Source: CAZLCK01 sp964558235
GTDB lineage: Bacteria; Actinomycetota; Coriobacteriia; Coriobacteriales; CADBOM01
Direction of reading: 5' to 3'
DNA length: 14,825 nt
Assembly (NCBI GenBank): GCA_964558235.1
Contig: CAZLCK010000039.1
Coordinates: forward strand, 1-14,825
Part shown: positions 14,183-14,825 of the stretch, piece after piece
Layout of the letters: every line of letters starts with the position of its first letter
How positions within the stretch are numbered: position 1 is the first letter of the stretch
The notes under the pieces: model-generated
What the model saw: the letters and a program-made list of their open reading frames with translations, nothing else
What the model was told of the DNA's origin: nothing
Database searches by the model: none
Program-made: the position numbers and the translations under genes

Positions 14183-14202
14183 CCTCAGCAATCGTATCAT
14201 CT

Positions 14203-14236
14203 GCCCGCCCAGCGACATAAGCAGGGCGGGCTTTTT
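14203..14236 (+). terminator. Strong intrinsic terminator after the MFS gene
   Basis: GCCCGCCC (14203-14210) pairs with GGGCGGGC (14224-14231) around a 13-base loop and is followed directly by five T residues. It lies about 130 bases after the MFS stop. Confidence 0.92.
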
Positions 14237-14555
14237 CTACTCCTAACAAGAAAATCGCTTTTGTCCTATACGCCTCCAATAAGCCCGCTTTTGCTGTACC
14301 AAACTGCGGTTACAATCAACTAGGTAACTTCTAGAACTTACCGCTCCTCCCATAGCCATTGCTAAGTCTGCTTAGGTTGCAGTTAGGGGAGGTTGTACGG
14401 AGGGGTGAAAAGTTTCGCTTACAATCAGCTAAACGACATAAAAGACCGATAAAACCCATACGTGGCTAAAGATAGTGCGTCATTTTAAAATTGATGATAT
14501 ACTGCCGTTTGCTGTTTATCAAAAAGCAGCGCGAACACTTATCAAAGGTGGATAT
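14237..14555. other. Non-coding gap before the tRNA genes, with two inverted-repeat structures
   Basis: No gene is supported. A near-perfect 20-base palindrome lies at 14323-14342 (GGTAAC/TTCTAGAA/CTTACC, one mismatched pair). Next comes a nested structure: CCG (14341-14343) with CGG (14398-14400), CCTCCC (14346-14351) with GGGAGG (14387-14392), and CTAAG (14362-14366) with CTTAG (14371-14375) around TCTG. A 13-base word TTACAATCARCTA occurs at 14310-14322 and 14419-14431. An extended -10 for the tRNAs lies near the right end. Confidence 0.5.
14495..14503 (+). promoter_or_regulatory. Putative extended -10 promoter of the tRNA-Ser pair
   Basis: TGA directly before TATACT (14498-14503) makes an extended -10 element; no good -35 is visible 16-18 bases upstream. 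The predicted start, near 14510, is about 46 bases before the first tRNA. Confidence 0.45.
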
Positions 14556-14648
14556 GGAGAGCTGGCCGAGTGGTCGAAGGCGCACGATTGGAAATCGTGT
14601 ATACGGCTTGAAACCGTATCTAGGGTTCAAATCCCTAGCTCTCCGCCA
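14556..14648 (+). tRNA. tRNA-Ser (anticodon GGA)
   Basis: A class II tRNA with the long variable arm of serine tRNAs. The acceptor stem GGAGAGC (14556-14562) pairs with GCTCTCC (14638-14644), the discriminator is G14645, and CCA is encoded (14646-14648). The anticodon stem CACGA/TCGTG (14583-14587 and 14595-14599) frames the loop TTGGAAA, giving GGA at 14590-14592, which reads UCC and UCU. The variable stem TACGG/CCGTA and the T-arm AGGGTTCAAATCCCT are clear. Confidence 0.97.
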
Positions 14649-14713
14649 TTTTGAATCTTTTATTAATTTACCAATCACTTGCTTGCAGGATTTTTTCTTA
14701 TTAGATCAAACGC

Positions 14714-14806
14714 GGAGGGGTGGCAGAGTGGTTGAATGCGGCGGTCTCGAAAACCGTTAGGCGGGTACTCCCCGTCTCGAGGGTTCAAATCCCTCCTCCT
14801 CCGCCA
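14714..14806 (+). tRNA. tRNA-Ser (anticodon CGA)
   Basis: A class II tRNA 65 bases after the first. Acceptor stem GGAGGGG (14714-14720) with CTCCTCC (14796-14802, one G-T pair), discriminator G14803, and encoded CCA (14804-14806). The anticodon loop CTCGAAA gives CGA at 14748-14750, which reads UCG. The variable stem GGCGGG/CCCGTC and T-arm GAGGGTTCAAATCCCTC are present. It is probably co-transcribed with the GGA tRNA. Confidence 0.96.
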
Positions 14807-14825
14807 TCTTTCTCACACTTTTTGC

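Noticed and set aside
14466..14678. Minus-strand frame encoding a peptide with RRARDLNPRYGF
   Set aside because: This is the complement of the tRNA-Ser gene, a well-known false protein call over serine and leucine tRNAs.

Overview
The window looks like chromosome from a Gram-positive bacterium of moderate GC (low-to-mid 40s % by eye). The best guess is Actinomycetota, class Coriobacteriia (Eggerthellaceae-like). That rests on the rpsF-ssb-rpsR-rplI block with an Ala/Glu-rich tail on L9, strong Shine-Dalgarno sites with frequent GTG starts, and paralogous UroD-fold proteins beside an MFS carrier and a LysR regulator. The taxonomic call is inference, not proof.

Left part (1-1809, +): the 3' end of a polytopic membrane protein gene, then a membrane protein built as two similar halves. 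Both run into a terminator that faces the other way. From 5135 down to 1905 (- strand) lie a double-anchored M23 (LytM-type) metallopeptidase and then the housekeeping operon rpsF-ssb-rpsR-rplI, which ends in a clear intrinsic terminator.

Middle (5400-8578): a 600-residue membrane protein with a six-helix N-terminal half and a HEAT-like C-terminal half (+), an acidic protein of unknown function (-), and a PaaI/hotdog thioesterase (+). Decayed short repeats lie in the convergent gap after the HEAT-like gene.

Right part (8640-14072): two divergent UroD-fold proteins (methyltransferase/MtaA-CmuA-like superfamily, not haem synthesis), a LysR-type regulator, and an OFA-like MFS transporter transcribed divergently from the regulator. 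The three gaps between them are long and rich in palindromes, tandem repeats and shared heptamers. I read this as a small inducible module: the MFS carrier imports (or exchanges) a small, possibly methylated compound, the UroD-fold pair acts on it, and the LysR protein senses it. No corrinoid protein gene is in the window, and neither UroD-fold protein shows the complete His-x-Cys...Cys zinc set, so the chemistry is open.

Right edge: a strong terminator, about 300 bp of non-coding DNA with two inverted-repeat structures, and two adjacent tRNA-Ser genes (GGA and CGA anticodons), both with encoded CCA.
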